Shown: positions 43,928 to 53,040, counted from the first letter of the stretch. The stretch is DNA of 64,000 bases from an uncultured Bacteroidia bacterium (GCA_902800045.1 CADCCZ010000001.1:1221346-1285345); one strand, 5' to 3'. Made by a program: numbers and translations. Notes: generated from the sequence alone by a model not told the origin.

Positions 43928-45139
43928 ATGATAGAAAACTTAAACGAATTTATGTCAACGAACATGGCTGCAGCAAAGCGTTCGGCCATTCGTGAAATAT
44001 TGAAGTTAACTCAGCGCCCTGAGGTTATTTCGTTTGCAGGCGGCTTACCAGCTCCGGCATCATTTCCTGTAAGCGACATCAAGCAGTGCATCAACGAGAT
44101 CCTCGACGAAGCAGGACCAAAGGCATTGCAGTACGGAACCACCGAAGGCGACGTTGACCTCCGCAACGAAATCGTAAAGCACTACGCTCGTCAGGGCATG
44201 AACGTAACCATCGACAACCTGATGATTACCACTGCTTCGCAGCAGGCTCTCGACATTGCTGGCTGGATTTTCATCAACCCAGGCGACACCATCATCTGCG
44301 GTTTGCCATCATACCTTGGCGCTCTCGGTTCATTCCGCGCATACGGTGCTGTTCCAGTAGGTATTCCTTTCGACGACTACGGAATGAGACCCGACCTTCT
44401 CGATGCTAAGCTTGCTGAAATGAAGGCACAGGGCAAGAAGCCGAAGTTCATCTACTTGATTCCCGACTTCCAGAACCCGACAGGTATCACTTACCCAGAA
44501 TCACGCCGTCAGGAAATCATCAACATCGCCGACAAGTACGACCTATTTATTATAGAGGACTGCCCGTACCGCGAACTCCGTTTCGAAGGCAAGGCTCAAC
44601 GCATGATGTACGAACTCGACAAGAACCACAGAGTTATCTCTCTCGGAACATTCTCGAAGACTTTGGCTCCTGGCTTCCGTCTTGGTTGGGTTCTCGCTCA
44701 CCCCGATGTAATCTACAAGTTCGTAACTGCAAAGCAGCACACCGACCTCTGCACACCTGCTATCCTCCAGATGGCTACTGCAAGATACATGGCAAAGGGC
44801 TTGTTCGAAAAGAACTTCGGCAAGACTATCGAAATGTACCGCGAAAAACGCGACTTCATGCTGAAGTGCTTCAAGCAGTACATGCCCGAAGGTGTTAAGT
44901 GGACTCACCCCGAAGGCGGTCTGTTCCTCCTTCTCTCGTTGCCCGAAGGCTACGACACCAACGAACTCTTCCAGGTTGCAATCAAGAACAACGTTGCTTT
45001 CGTAACCGGCGACGTATTCTTCTGCGACGGCAGCGGCAAGAACACTATGCGTCTCAACTTCTCCTACTCTTCGATGGAACAGATAGAAGAAGGCGTTAAG
45101 CGTCTTGCCGATGCAATAAAGGAATTCATGCACAAATAA
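43928..45139 (+). CDS. PLP-dependent aminotransferase, class I/II (LysN/2-aminoadipate type)
   Basis: A 403-residue fold-type I aminotransferase. The PLP lysine is in LGTFSKTLAPGFRLGW (about residue 244), and PDFQNPTG with YLIPDFQ marks the cofactor region. RLNFSYSS near the C-terminus supplies the substrate carboxylate-binding Arg. The sequence is closest to the branched-chain/2-aminoadipate transaminase group (LysN, MocR-like C-domain), so a leucine or aromatic acid substrate is plausible. Codon use is strongly biased, like gapA, which implies high expression. It is monocistronic with its own box and a palindromic terminator. Confidence 0.9.
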   Translation: MIENLNEFMSTNMAAAKRSAIREILKLTQRPEVISFAGGLPAPASFPVSDIKQCINEILDEAGPKALQYGTTEGDVDLRNEIVKHYARQGMNVTIDNLMITTASQQALDIAGWIFINPGDTIICGLPSYLGALGSFRAYGAVPVGIPFDDYGMRPDLLDAKLAEMKAQGKKPKFIYLIPDFQNPTGITYPESRRQEIINIADKYDLFIIEDCPYRELRFEGKAQRMMYELDKNHRVISLGTFSKTLAPGFRLGWVLAHPDVIYKFVTAKQHTDLCTPAILQMATARYMAKGLFEKNFGKTIEMYREKRDFMLKCFKQYMPEGVKWTHPEGGLFLLLSLPEGYDTNELFQVAIKNNVAFVTGDVFFCDGSGKNTMRLNFSYSSMEQIEEGVKRLADAIKEFMHK

Positions 45140-45160
45140 GAATTTCCCTAAATTCATATA

Positions 45161-45188
45161 AGGAGCGGCAATTGCCGCTCCTTTTTTT
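45161..45188 (+). terminator. Palindromic terminator after the aminotransferase
   Basis: AGGAGCGGC, AATT, GCCGCTCCT followed by seven T: a textbook intrinsic terminator. Confidence 0.9.
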
Positions 45189-45220
45189 GTAATAGGTAAG
45201 TTCATTTTTTCAAAAACTTA

Positions 45221-45249
45221 TTGTGTATAAGATATTTTTACTATATTTG
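45221..45249 (+). promoter_or_regulatory. Promoter of the 150-residue lipoprotein gene
   Basis: TTG at 45221-45223 and TATATTTG at 45242-45249, 18 bp apart, 26 bp before the ATG. Confidence 0.5.
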
Positions 45250-45275
45250 CCACAAGAAGATAAAAAATCAGAATT

Positions 45276-45728
45276 ATGAAAAAGTCGATTTTAATATCAC
45301 TACTCGTTGGGATGATGGGTGTAATGATGATAGGATGCGAAAAAAATAACACGTGTGAGTTCTGTAAAGAATATAGTTATTACAAGCCGGGGGGTCGTTT
45401 CTTAGAATTGGCGCCAGAAATATTCCAATATGACTCTATATCTCAAACTCTAAGTATAGATCAAGAAGAAAATCGGAAAAGTAGAGAATTGGAGCAGGCT
45501 TTTGTTCCGTCAAACAAAATCCCGCAAGAATTATTGAATTCTCAATCAAAAACAGATTATTTTATTGTATGTGCTAAATTAAAAATAGTAGGACAAAAAG
45601 GCAAACAAGATGCAGGTGGAAATTACAAAAAACGTGACAGAATAAAATGTTACAATAACGTAAGACCTGTTAACTATATCAGTAGTAACGGTCATTTATC
45701 TAATAATGATAGTGTATATTATAAATAA
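45276..45728 (+). CDS. Hypothetical lipoprotein
   Basis: A 150-residue lipoprotein with signal peptide and lipobox Cys21 (VMMIGC), followed by CEFCKEY, a C-x2-C pair just after the anchor. The rest is polar, with no motif I know. It is AT-rich (AAA/AAT/GAA codons) compared with its neighbours, like the fragments just downstream. It lies in a small region of apparent gene decay, so it may be a recent arrival. Confidence 0.65.
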   Translation: MKKSILISLLVGMMGVMMIGCEKNNTCEFCKEYSYYKPGGRFLELAPEIFQYDSISQTLSIDQEENRKSRELEQAFVPSNKIPQELLNSQSKTDYFIVCAKLKIVGQKGKQDAGGNYKKRDRIKCYNNVRPVNYISSNGHLSNNDSVYYK

Positions 45729-45740
45729 AGAAGAAAAAAT

Positions 45741-45826
45741 ATGAATAAAAAAGTTGCTATAATTATTGCTCTGATTTTGTAAATGGCGACAACGTAATTG
45801 CACGCGACAGGATTGTGAAAAAATAA
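45741..45826 (+). pseudogene. Remnant: signal peptide joined out of frame to a T9SS C-terminal tail
   Basis: ATG at 45741 opens MNKKVAIIIALIL and stops at 45780-45782. In another frame, codons from 45779 to a stop at 45824-45826 read VNGDNVIARDRIVKK, the end of a type A T9SS sorting domain. The start of a signal peptide and the end of a sorting domain are thus fused with the middle deleted. The tail is about 70 percent identical in DNA to the one at 46027-46074. Confidence 0.55.
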
Positions 45827-45838
45827 AATTCACCCGTT

Positions 45839-45888
45839 CGTTCGGATTTGCAATCCGGACGAGACCGAATAGCAGATTTGTAATCTGC
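45839..45888. repeat. REP-like pair of inverted repeats
   Basis: CGTTCGGATT pairs with AATCCGGACG (one mismatch, loop TGC, 45839-45861). Then, 10 bp further, GCAGATT pairs with AATCTGC (loop TGT, 45872-45888). Two short hairpins with the same ATT-TGY-AAT tip resemble REP/BIME units mobilised by RAYT (TnpA-REP) transposases. No transposase is in the window. Confidence 0.6.
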
Positions 45889-45963
45889 AATTAAATTTCA
45901 GCAAGTTCCGTTACAATTTGATTTTATATTATTTTTGTGAATTTATGAAAATGTAAAAGTGTT

Positions 45964-46074
45964 ATGTCAAATATAACTATCATAAAGCACCCCGCGCTTA
46001 AGCAAGGTATTTACATGTACCGCATAGTAAACGGGGACAGAGTGATTGCAAGAAACAGGATCGTAAAGGAATAA
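45964..46074 (+). pseudogene. Truncated T9SS type A tail (36 codons)
   Basis: ATG to TAA encodes a short peptide ending GIYMYRIVNGDRVIARNRIV then KE. The second half is an ordinary type A sorting-domain end (compare GVYFMRVEGTNLQTKIVLLKK of the S8 protease in pattern), but no signal peptide or body precedes it. It is best read as the 3' remnant of a lost T9SS cargo gene. A TATTTTTG box lies at 45930-45937, so it might still be expressed. Confidence 0.55.
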
Positions 46075-46090
46075 CTAAAACATACATTTT

Positions 46091-46121
46091 AACGGCAGAT
46101 GCAAACAAAGCATCTGCCGTT
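46091..46121 (+). terminator. Terminator of the decayed T9SS segment
   Basis: AACGGCAGATGC and GCATCTGCCGTT flank a 7-nt loop. It probably belonged to the lost cargo gene. Confidence 0.75.
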
Positions 46122-46127
46122 TCCTTA

Positions 46128-46158
46128 TTGCGTACTACAAAAGATTTTCGTAAATTCG
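46128..46158 (+). promoter_or_regulatory. dnaX promoter candidate
   Basis: TTG at 46128-46130 and TAAATTCG at 46151-46158 (7 of 8 matches), 20 bp apart, with the box ending 19 bp before the dnaX ATG. Confidence 0.4.
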
Positions 46159-46177
46159 CACCCTAAAATTTCATATC

Positions 46178-47953
46178 ATGGAAGAATACATTGTCTCCGC
46201 CAGAAAATATCGTCCAGATACATTCGAAAGTGTTGTCGGTCAAGACGCTATAACCCAAACCCTGAAGAATTCGATAAAGAACAACCAGCTTGGACAGGCT
46301 TATCTTTTCTGTGGTCCAAGAGGCGTCGGAAAGACAACTTGTGCACGTATCTTCGCAAAGACTATCAACTGCAGCAACCCGACCGAAAACTTCGAGCCCT
46401 GCAACGAATGCGAATCGTGCCGCGCTTTCATCGAATCGCGCTCGTTCAACATACACGAACTCGATGCTGCATCAAACAACTCGGTGGAAGACATCCGCGC
46501 TCTAATCGAACAAGTGAGAATACCTCCGCAAATCGGTTCGTACAGCGTGTATATAATCGACGAAGTTCACATGCTCTCGCAGGCGGCTTTCAACGCCTTC
46601 CTGAAAACCCTCGAAGAACCGCCAAAGCATGCTATTTTCATCCTTGCAACCACCGAAAAGCACAAGATTCTTCCAACTATACTCTCGCGCTGTCAGATTT
46701 TCGACTTCAACAGAATAAGCGTCGAGGACATCCGCAACAGACTTGAATTTGTCGCTCAACGCGAAGGCATTACAGCCGAATCGGACGCACTGCACGTCAT
46801 AGCACAGAAAGCCGACGGCGCTATGCGTGACGCACTTTCAATCTTCGACCAGATTGTAAGTTTCTGCGGAAAGAACATTACATACCAGGACACGATCAAG
46901 AACCTCAACGTACTCGACTACGAGGTGTATTTCAAGATAACCGAAACCCTTTTGGCTGGCAACTACTCCGAAGCCTTGATGATTTTCGACGATGTACTGA
47001 AAAAAGGCTTCGAAGGCGGATATTTCATCAACGGACTGGCATCACATTACCGCGACCTGCTGGTTTGCAAGGACCCCGGCACTACCAGCCTTATCGAAGT
47101 AGGCGAAAAGGCAAAGGCAAAATACATGGAGTACGCACAGAAATGCTCGGTTCCGTTCCTATTCAATGCCATACAGATTGCAAACTCATGCGACATGAGC
47201 TATCGCACCTCGCAAAACAAGAGATTGCTCATAGAATTGTCGCTGCTTAAGATTTGCAACCTCTCGACCAACGCATTTGCAATGCAACAGACACCGCAGG
47301 CTCCAGTACAGCAGGTTCAGCCCAAACCAGTGCAAACTGTAGCTCCTCAGAAACCAGCTCCAGCACCTGAACCTACCGTACAAAAACCTGTAAGCATAAC
47401 GCCAAAACCAGAACCGACGCCTGCACCTGCTGCACAGCCTATAGTGCCCAAGCCCGCCCCTGCCCCAAATAGCGATGCAGAACAGCAGGGCAACGGCAAG
47501 ATAAACCTAATGAAGAAGATTGTTGGTCTCGATGACACTCACGAAGACGAAACGACAAAAGCCAACACCGCCACCTACGGCGACAAGGCCTATACCAAGG
47601 AAGATGTCATTTCGGCATGGATGAAATTTGTTGCAGAAAAATGTCCCGAAGGTACGCGCTGGAGAAGCTATTTCAAGAGCCATATCCCCGAAGACCAGAA
47701 CAATGCATACATTGTCAGAGTAGAAGACGATTCGATGCAAAACAAATTGTCGGAACGCAAAGATGTTATGCTAGGCTTCCTGCGAAAAGAACTCGACAAC
47801 GGGAACTTCGATTTTACATTTACTGTCGACAATTCACTCCTCGAGGAAAACAGCAAAAAGGTTATGACACAATCGGAATTGCTCGAAAAAATTAAGGAGA
47901 CAAATCCAGAAGTGGAAAAAATAATAACCGAAGGCGACTTCTCTCAAGCATAA
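46178..47953 (+). CDS. dnaX: DNA polymerase III subunit gamma/tau
   Basis: A 591-residue clamp-loader ATPase. The P-loop GPRGVGKTT lies at about residues 45-53, a zinc module CxxCxxC follows (PCNECESC), and Walker B is IIDEVHMLS. A proline/glutamine-rich linker of about 90 residues from residue ~369 joins the AAA core to a C-terminal domain that would be tau-like. I saw no AAAAAAG-type slippery heptamer with a following hairpin, so only the full-length form is predicted. The nucleoside-recognition gene starts 10 bp downstream. Confidence 0.95.
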   Translation: MEEYIVSARKYRPDTFESVVGQDAITQTLKNSIKNNQLGQAYLFCGPRGVGKTTCARIFAKTINCSNPTENFEPCNECESCRAFIESRSFNIHELDAASNNSVEDIRALIEQVRIPPQIGSYSVYIIDEVHMLSQAAFNAFLKTLEEPPKHAIFILATTEKHKILPTILSRCQIFDFNRISVEDIRNRLEFVAQREGITAESDALHVIAQKADGAMRDALSIFDQIVSFCGKNITYQDTIKNLNVLDYEVYFKITETLLAGNYSEALMIFDDVLKKGFEGGYFINGLASHYRDLLVCKDPGTTSLIEVGEKAKAKYMEYAQKCSVPFLFNAIQIANSCDMSYRTSQNKRLLIELSLLKICNLSTNAFAMQQTPQAPVQQVQPKPVQTVAPQKPAPAPEPTVQKPVSITPKPEPTPAPAAQPIVPKPAPAPNSDAEQQGNGKINLMKKIVGLDDTHEDETTKANTATYGDKAYTKEDVISAWMKFVAEKCPEGTRWRSYFKSHIPEDQNNAYIVRVEDDSMQNKLSERKDVMLGFLRKELDNGNFDFTFTVDNSLLEENSKKVMTQSELLEKIKETNPEVEKIITEGDFSQA

Positions 47954-47963
47954 ACAACTACAA

Positions 47964-48968
47964 GTGAAAGAAAACCCTATCCTGGCATTTTTCAAATACT
48001 GTCTCAAACGGACGGCTTCATCGTGCTGGATTCTATTCAAACTGATGATTCCCGTTTCGATTGTAATACGTCTGATTCAGGAGTTTGGCGTACTGCCATA
48101 TATAAGCGGTGTGCTCGAACCTGTTATGGGCATTGTCGGTCTTCCTGCCGAAACTGCAATAGTATGGCTTACGGGAATGGTCGTCAACATATACGGGGGT
48201 CTGCTCTCCCTGTTTTCGATTTACCCCTCATTCAGCGAACCTCTCACCCATGCACAACTTACCATTTTGCTCACAATGATCCTCTTGGCGCACACTATTC
48301 CCGTCGAAGTAGGCATTGCTAAGAAAACCGGCGTAAAATTCTGGATAATGTTCCTAATACGTTTCCTTGGTGCCATTGCCATCGGAGCGATACTTAACGG
48401 CATATATTCGCTTACAGGAACATTGCAGGAAACTGTAGAAATGCCCGAATTCCTTGTACCAGGGCATCTCGGATGGGGCGACTGGGCATTGAACGAACTG
48501 AAAAACTACGGAGTTATAATTGCCGTGATATTTACACTTGTGGTATTTGTTCATCTGCTCGAAGTGGTTGGCTTCATGAAATTTATAAACCGAATGTTCC
48601 TCCCGCTGCTAGGCTGGCTTGGCATAAGCGAACGGATGTTGCCGCTGACGGTCATCGGCATGACAATGGGACTTGCCTATGGTGGCGGACTGATTGTTGA
48701 CGAAGGCAAAAAGGAAGGTACAAAACCAAAGGACATTTTCTTTGCAATGACGCTTATGGGCTTGTTCCACAGCATTTTCGAAGACACAATATTAATAATA
48801 GGCGCTGGGGCGCACTGGACTGGAGTAATCATAGTGCGTGCAATTTTTGCCTTTGCGGTAACATATATATTTGTATTAGCCACAAAACGAATCGACGACG
48901 AGAAATTTGCAAAGATTTTCATGACAAAATCGTTCAGAAAGAAAATGAATTCTGAAAAAACAAAATAA
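47964..48968 (+). CDS. Nucleoside-recognition (Gate) domain membrane protein
   Basis: A 334-residue inner-membrane protein with about eight hydrophobic segments and two Gate/nucleoside-recognition domains, one in each half (PVSIVIRLIQEFGVLPYI and MTLMGLFHSIFEDT). Such proteins are related to concentrative nucleoside transporters and to SpmA/SpmB, but their substrates are usually unknown. It begins with GTG at 47964, 10 bp after dnaX. The GG and HT-P-E segments (LLAHTIPVEVGIA) suggest a metal or solute path; the direction of transport cannot be told. Confidence 0.85.
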   Translation: MKENPILAFFKYCLKRTASSCWILFKLMIPVSIVIRLIQEFGVLPYISGVLEPVMGIVGLPAETAIVWLTGMVVNIYGGLLSLFSIYPSFSEPLTHAQLTILLTMILLAHTIPVEVGIAKKTGVKFWIMFLIRFLGAIAIGAILNGIYSLTGTLQETVEMPEFLVPGHLGWGDWALNELKNYGVIIAVIFTLVVFVHLLEVVGFMKFINRMFLPLLGWLGISERMLPLTVIGMTMGLAYGGGLIVDEGKKEGTKPKDIFFAMTLMGLFHSIFEDTILIIGAGAHWTGVIIVRAIFAFAVTYIFVLATKRIDDEKFAKIFMTKSFRKKMNSEKTK

Positions 48969-49021
48969 TATATTGCGGTGTTAATTTTTATTACTATAAT
49001 TACATTCTAAAAAATTTAAAG

Positions 49022-49486
49022 ATGAAGGTATCTAACGGAAAAATAGTAAAAGTGGAATACGACTTATTCCTTAATGGTTATAATGAAGAACTTGCATACT
49101 CAACCAAGAACGAAGAAGACGGTTCTGGATGCATTGAATTCGTATGTGGCAATGGCGAACTTCTCGAACCAATGGAAGCAAAACTTGTCGGCATGGAACC
49201 TGGACAGGAATTCAAGTTTATGATTCCAAAGGACGAAGCTTACGGAGATGTTGACGATGAATTGTTCATCGGTTTCCCGAAATCGGAATTCATCGACGAG
49301 TCGGGCAAGGAAGATATGCCCGAGGAAGGCGACATCATACCTATGGAAGACGAAGACGGCATAATAATGAACGCCGTAGTAAACGAAATCACCGACGACC
49401 ATGTTGTATTGGACTTCAACCCGATATATGCCGGCGAAGACCTTTACTTCATTGGCAAGGTTCTTGATGTAAGGAATTCAAAATAG
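49022..49486 (+). CDS. SlyD-type FKBP peptidyl-prolyl isomerase
   Basis: A 154-residue FKBP with the insert-in-flap chaperone domain, of the SlyD family that folds proteins and can bind metals. The N-terminal strand VSNGKIVKVEYDLFL and the loop GNGELLEPMEAKLVGMEPGQ match. In the C-terminal NHPLAGKTL motif the residues here are DFNPIYAGEDLYFIG, so the conserved His-Pro pair is altered, and the His-rich metal tail is absent. Isomerase activity may therefore be weak while chaperone activity is kept. The next gene starts 9 bp downstream. Confidence 0.85.
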   Translation: MKVSNGKIVKVEYDLFLNGYNEELAYSTKNEEDGSGCIEFVCGNGELLEPMEAKLVGMEPGQEFKFMIPKDEAYGDVDDELFIGFPKSEFIDESGKEDMPEEGDIIPMEDEDGIIMNAVVNEITDDHVVLDFNPIYAGEDLYFIGKVLDVRNSK

Positions 49487-49495
49487 GACACACAC

Positions 49496-50221
49496 ATGGA
49501 CAAGCATGAGAAAATGTTGAGCAAGATGCGCGAAATCGCATTGAACAATCCCGAGAAAATCAGGATTGTAGAGACTAATGTCAATGCGGAAGTGCAGCTC
49601 GAATTCTACGAACTCATGCAACGTATTGGCGAAAACGAAATTAGCACCGAAGTCGATTCGCTTATCCACAAACTAGCCAACGCCTCTGGTCTCGAGGACA
49701 AAAAACGTATCCTCGTAACTTTGGCATGCATAGGCACGGTCGAAGCTTTCAGGTTTTTAGAGAACTACCTGAGCTACTGCGACGATGAAATAAAAAAATG
49801 GGTTCTTCTTGCATACCAGCAATGCCAGATGTTCCTCGAATCGTCGCTGCTCGACGAATCGAAAATTTACATCGCCTCGGGACTTGGCGGCAAGGAACAT
49901 AGGCTTAGATACATTTTTGTACTCGCAGGAACAAACAAGTCCGATTTCACCGACTTTCACAAGAAAGTGCTCGAAAACGAAACCGAATATTACCTGAACA
50001 AACAGGATTCGATAAAGGAAAAACTCGAATATTCGGGCAACTACGCAATATGCACAGCTCTTGTTCCTCTGTCGGAAGACATTGTTGCGCTCGTACAGAA
50101 AATTATCGACGAGGTTAACCAATACGGCAATTTCATAAGCAACAGCATTTTCGTAACCAACGAAAAGATTGTTGGCAAGGAGTATCTCGACAAAATATTC
50201 GAATCAAATGAAAACCGTTAA
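49496..50221 (+). CDS. Helical protein of unknown function
   Basis: A 241-residue, mostly helical cytoplasmic protein, without signal peptide or membrane segment. HEAT-like helix pairs may occur around residues 50-120 ([19 protein letters not shown] and [16 protein letters not shown]), but the repeat is weak. It lies between slyD-like and ung, overlapping ung by 14 bp, in one transcript. I do not recognise the family. Confidence 0.75.
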   Translation: MDKHEKMLSKMREIALNNPEKIRIVETNVNAEVQLEFYELMQRIGENEISTEVDSLIHKLANASGLEDKKRILVTLACIGTVEAFRFLENYLSYCDDEIKKWVLLAYQQCQMFLESSLLDESKIYIASGLGGKEHRLRYIFVLAGTNKSDFTDFHKKVLENETEYYLNKQDSIKEKLEYSGNYAICTALVPLSEDIVALVQKIIDEVNQYGNFISNSIFVTNEKIVGKEYLDKIFESNENR

Positions 50222-50888
50222 GATCGACGACTCGTGGTACGAGCAACTTGAAGGAGAATTCTCGAAGGAGTATTTTGCCAAACTCAAGGAATTTCTCGTT
50301 GCCGAGAAAAAGCAAAACATCATCTTCCCTCCTGGAAGCCAGATTTTCAACGCTTTCGACACCACTCCGTTCGACAAGGTAAAGGTTGTAATTCTCGGTC
50401 AAGATCCATATCATACGCCAGGATTTGCTCACGGACTATGTTTTTCGGTGCAGTATGGTGTACAGATTCCAAAGTCGCTGCAAAACATATACAAGGAACT
50501 TAATAGCGACATAGGTTTCCGCATTCCCAACCATGGCAACCTTACCAAATGGGCAGAACAAGGTGTGTTCCTTCTCAACGCAACGCTGACAGTTCGCGCA
50601 CATCAGGCTGGTTCGCACCAGAACCACGGTTGGGAGACATTTACCGACAAGATAATTTCAACATTAAGCGAAAAAAAGGAAAATCTTGTTTTCCTGCTCT
50701 GGGGCAGCTACGCTAAAGCAAAATCTGTCCTTATCGACCACAACAAGCATCTAGTGCTTACTGCTGCGCATCCATCACCACTTAGCGCTTACAACGGCTT
50801 TTTCGGATGCAAGCACTTTTCGAAAACCAACGAATACCTTCAGGCTCATGGCATAAGCCCTATAGATTGGAGTCTCGAGAACATATAA
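50208..50888 (+). CDS. ung: Uracil-DNA glycosylase
   Basis: A 226-residue family 1 UDG that removes uracil from DNA. The water-activating loop GQDPYH is present in [13 protein letters not shown] (about residue 65), the Phe stacking and Asn binding segments follow, and the minor-groove loop AAHPSPLS is near residue 185. I start at the ATG at 50208, which overlaps the previous gene by 14 bp; codons further upstream lie within that gene. A terminator follows. Confidence 0.96.
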   Translation: MKTVKIDDSWYEQLEGEFSKEYFAKLKEFLVAEKKQNIIFPPGSQIFNAFDTTPFDKVKVVILGQDPYHTPGFAHGLCFSVQYGVQIPKSLQNIYKELNSDIGFRIPNHGNLTKWAEQGVFLLNATLTVRAHQAGSHQNHGWETFTDKIISTLSEKKENLVFLLWGSYAKAKSVLIDHNKHLVLTAAHPSPLSAYNGFFGCKHFSKTNEYLQAHGISPIDWSLENI

Positions 50889-50920
50889 AAAAAAACTTGG
50901 CACAATCGGCCAAGTTTTTT
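50889..50920. terminator. Terminator after ung
   Basis: AAAACTTGGC and GCCAAGTTTT with a 7-nt loop and a T run, between converging ung and the HdrA-like gene. Confidence 0.85.
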
Positions 50921-50936
50921 TTGCTTACAACCTACT

Positions 50937-51944
50937 CTATTTCAAATAATCAGAAATCACACAAGCCGCCGACCTTGCATCGTTGATGACATCGTTGATT
51001 GTCATCGGACGCTTGCACGAACCAGCCACAAACAGTCCCTGTTCGGTAGTTTCGTTGTCGCATAGGTGCGGAGTGGCAGTCTTAACGAAACCATATTCTC
51101 CACCGATTCCACATTTTACACCAAGGTCCTTAGTACCGCACGAAGCTTCCATTCCAACCATCAGAACCAAAAGGTCGGCAGTCATTTTCATCGGTACGCC
51201 AAGCAAAGTATCCTCAGCCTTTATCTGTATCTTGCGGTCGAAAGTTGACGATGCTTCCGAAATACGTCCACGAACAAAGCGGATGTCGTACTTTTCCTGC
51301 GATTCGCGGTAAAGTTCCTCGAAATGCTGTCCCCACATACGCAAATCCATATAGAAAATGTAAATTTCGGCTTCGGGAAGCAACTTACGAACTTCTATAG
51401 CCTGCTTTACAGCCGTTACACAACATAACTTGGAGCAATAGCGGTTGCCCGACTTCTCGTCGCGCGAACCTACGCACTGGAGGAAAACCACGCGCTTTGG
51501 AGTTTCGTTTATCGAATTAACTACCTGATTATAACGTATCATTCTCTCCATATCAATCGACGTTACAACACCCTTGTAAATGCCGTAGCCGAGTTCTTCC
51601 TTGCGCCTTGCATCGAAAATCTGGTAGCCAGTGGTTATCAGTACTGCCGAAACAAAATAGTTCTTTCCATCCTTGTCAACAACCTTCCATTCCGAGTCGT
51701 TCTTTACAATATCTACAACTTCCTTGTTGAGCATCAACGTTATATTGTCGTTGATGAGCTTAGAATTAAGTTTGTCGGCGATTTCGGATGCGCTCGAAAA
51801 ATCGGGGAAAAGGTAAGCCTTGTCGATTATATTGGAAAGCACTGCGGTTGACTTTTCAAAAAGCAACACCTCGTTGTCCTTAGCCAGGATTGATGCACTT
51901 TCGATACCGGCAGGACCTGCTCCTATTATTGCTATCTTCTTCAT
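50937..51944 (-). CDS. HdrA-like FAD oxidoreductase, short form
   Basis: A 335-residue flavoprotein. KKIAIIGAGPAGIESA opens the FAD domain, FLQCVGSRDEK-x5-YCSKLCC is the HdrA-type cysteine segment, and EQGLFVAGSCKRPMT near the C-terminus closes the FAD site. Full HdrA has extra ferredoxin domains at both ends and about 650 residues; these are missing, so it resembles the core found in Hdr-like and Qmo-like systems. I start at ATG 51944; TTG 51950 precedes it. It is the last gene of the Hdr-like operon and would couple electrons from the Fe-S subunits to an acceptor that is unknown. Confidence 0.85.
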   Translation of the reverse strand: MKKIAIIGAGPAGIESASILAKDNEVLLFEKSTAVLSNIIDKAYLFPDFSSASEIADKLNSKLINDNITLMLNKEVVDIVKNDSEWKVVDKDGKNYFVSAVLITTGYQIFDARRKEELGYGIYKGVVTSIDMERMIRYNQVVNSINETPKRVVFLQCVGSRDEKSGNRYCSKLCCVTAVKQAIEVRKLLPEAEIYIFYMDLRMWGQHFEELYRESQEKYDIRFVRGRISEASSTFDRKIQIKAEDTLLGVPMKMTADLLVLMVGMEASCGTKDLGVKCGIGGEYGFVKTATPHLCDNETTEQGLFVAGSCKRPMTINDVINDARSAACVISDYLK

Positions 51945-51959
51945 ATTCAATATTTTTAA

Positions 51960-53033
51960 TTACACTTTCAAATTCGTTGGTTTTTCGGGCGACGGGAGTA
52001 TTTCTCCGTTTGCACCGCGATATTTCTCATTTGGCTTGTACGGAATGCCAATCTTGTCGAGGAGATTCTCGACCTGCACCTGATGCAACTGCATTCCGAG
52101 TTTCCACGGGTCGTAGCCGAGCAACATTCCAGCCATTTCCTCGTAAGTGAGAACCGGAATACCATAGCCGTCCTTGTCGTAGGTCTTGTTTTCCATCTCG
52201 GCTATGGTGTACTGCCATTTGTCCATAAACATCGAACATCCGGGGCAGTTTGTAACGATAAAATCAGGCTCGAACGGCTCCATCGACTCGAATTTCTTCT
52301 TTGTGTTAGCCACCGAATAGCCACGGTTTTCCTGCAGCAGGTAGTGACGGAATCCGAATCCGCAGCAATGGCGGCGTTCGGGATAATCGACCACTTCACC
52401 ACCCCACGCTTCAATCATACCAGCGAGAACATACGGGAATTCGGCCTTTCCAATACCCTTTTCGGGGAAAATCTTGGCATAATGACAACCAATATGCTCC
52501 ACAACGCGCAAAGGCTTGCCTGTGAAACGATTCACAAGCTGGTATTTCATCTTCTCCTTCAGTTCGAAACGATACTTATAAATAATATCCGATGGGTGGG
52601 CTATGTTTTTCGGTGCTTCAAAATCGCGACCCGTGGCCTCCTTGAGGTACTTGCGCGTCTTTTCGAGCAGTTCAGGATGTTCTTTCCACATTTCCACCAT
52701 TTCGGTAAATATTCCGAACGAAGTCACGCACGAAGGCACATAGTTTTCGTAGCCTGCATCGGTCATAAGCGAAAACAAGCGAGCCACAACCGTCATTGTT
52801 GTCTCCATCGGAACAATGTCGGAATGGTAGCCGATGCCAGTGCAAGTATGCTGGTTGGCCTCATCGCGGATGTCTTTGCCCAACTCCTCACGCATTATCT
52901 TAAGAAATGCCGTTTCGGAACCAGGGAAAAAAGTCTGCCTGATACAACTGCGCTCGTAAAAGAACTTGTCGTCGGCTATTTCCTTCTGGTATTCGTTCCA
53001 GTAACGTTTATTTTTTGATTCGTCCATAATCAT
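51960..53033 (-). CDS. HdrB-like protein with CCG domain
   Basis: A 357-residue cytoplasmic protein of the HdrB/GlpC-type CCG (cysteine-rich) family. One clear CCG set is HIGCHY, RHCCGFGF and TNCPGCSMF, which in HdrB binds a noncubane [4Fe-4S] cluster pair that cleaves disulfides. A second set near residue 115 (PSCVTSF) is incomplete. Its gene starts 50 bp after the HdrDE-like stop, across a short word-repeat tract, and ends 15 bp before the HdrA-like ATG. Disulfide or thiol redox chemistry is suggested by the family, not shown. Confidence 0.85.
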   Translation of the reverse strand: MIMDESKNKRYWNEYQKEIADDKFFYERSCIRQTFFPGSETAFLKIMREELGKDIRDEANQHTCTGIGYHSDIVPMETTMTVVARLFSLMTDAGYENYVPSCVTSFGIFTEMVEMWKEHPELLEKTRKYLKEATGRDFEAPKNIAHPSDIIYKYRFELKEKMKYQLVNRFTGKPLRVVEHIGCHYAKIFPEKGIGKAEFPYVLAGMIEAWGGEVVDYPERRHCCGFGFRHYLLQENRGYSVANTKKKFESMEPFEPDFIVTNCPGCSMFMDKWQYTIAEMENKTYDKDGYGIPVLTYEEMAGMLLGYDPWKLGMQLHQVQVENLLDKIGIPYKPNEKYRGANGEILPSPEKPTNLKV

Positions 53034-53040
53034 TCTTTTT

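Noticed and set aside
45276..45728. 150-residue lipoprotein as part of a toxin-antitoxin or phage gene set
   Set aside because: It has a lipoprotein signal, stands alone with its own promoter box, and no partner gene is adjacent.
46178..47953. Programmed frameshift in dnaX
   Set aside because: I found no A-AAA-AAG-like slippery site with a downstream hairpin at the expected position.
50937..51944. HdrA-like protein as a flavin electron-bifurcating subunit
   Set aside because: It lacks the flanking ferredoxin domains and is half the normal length, so bifurcation cannot be claimed.
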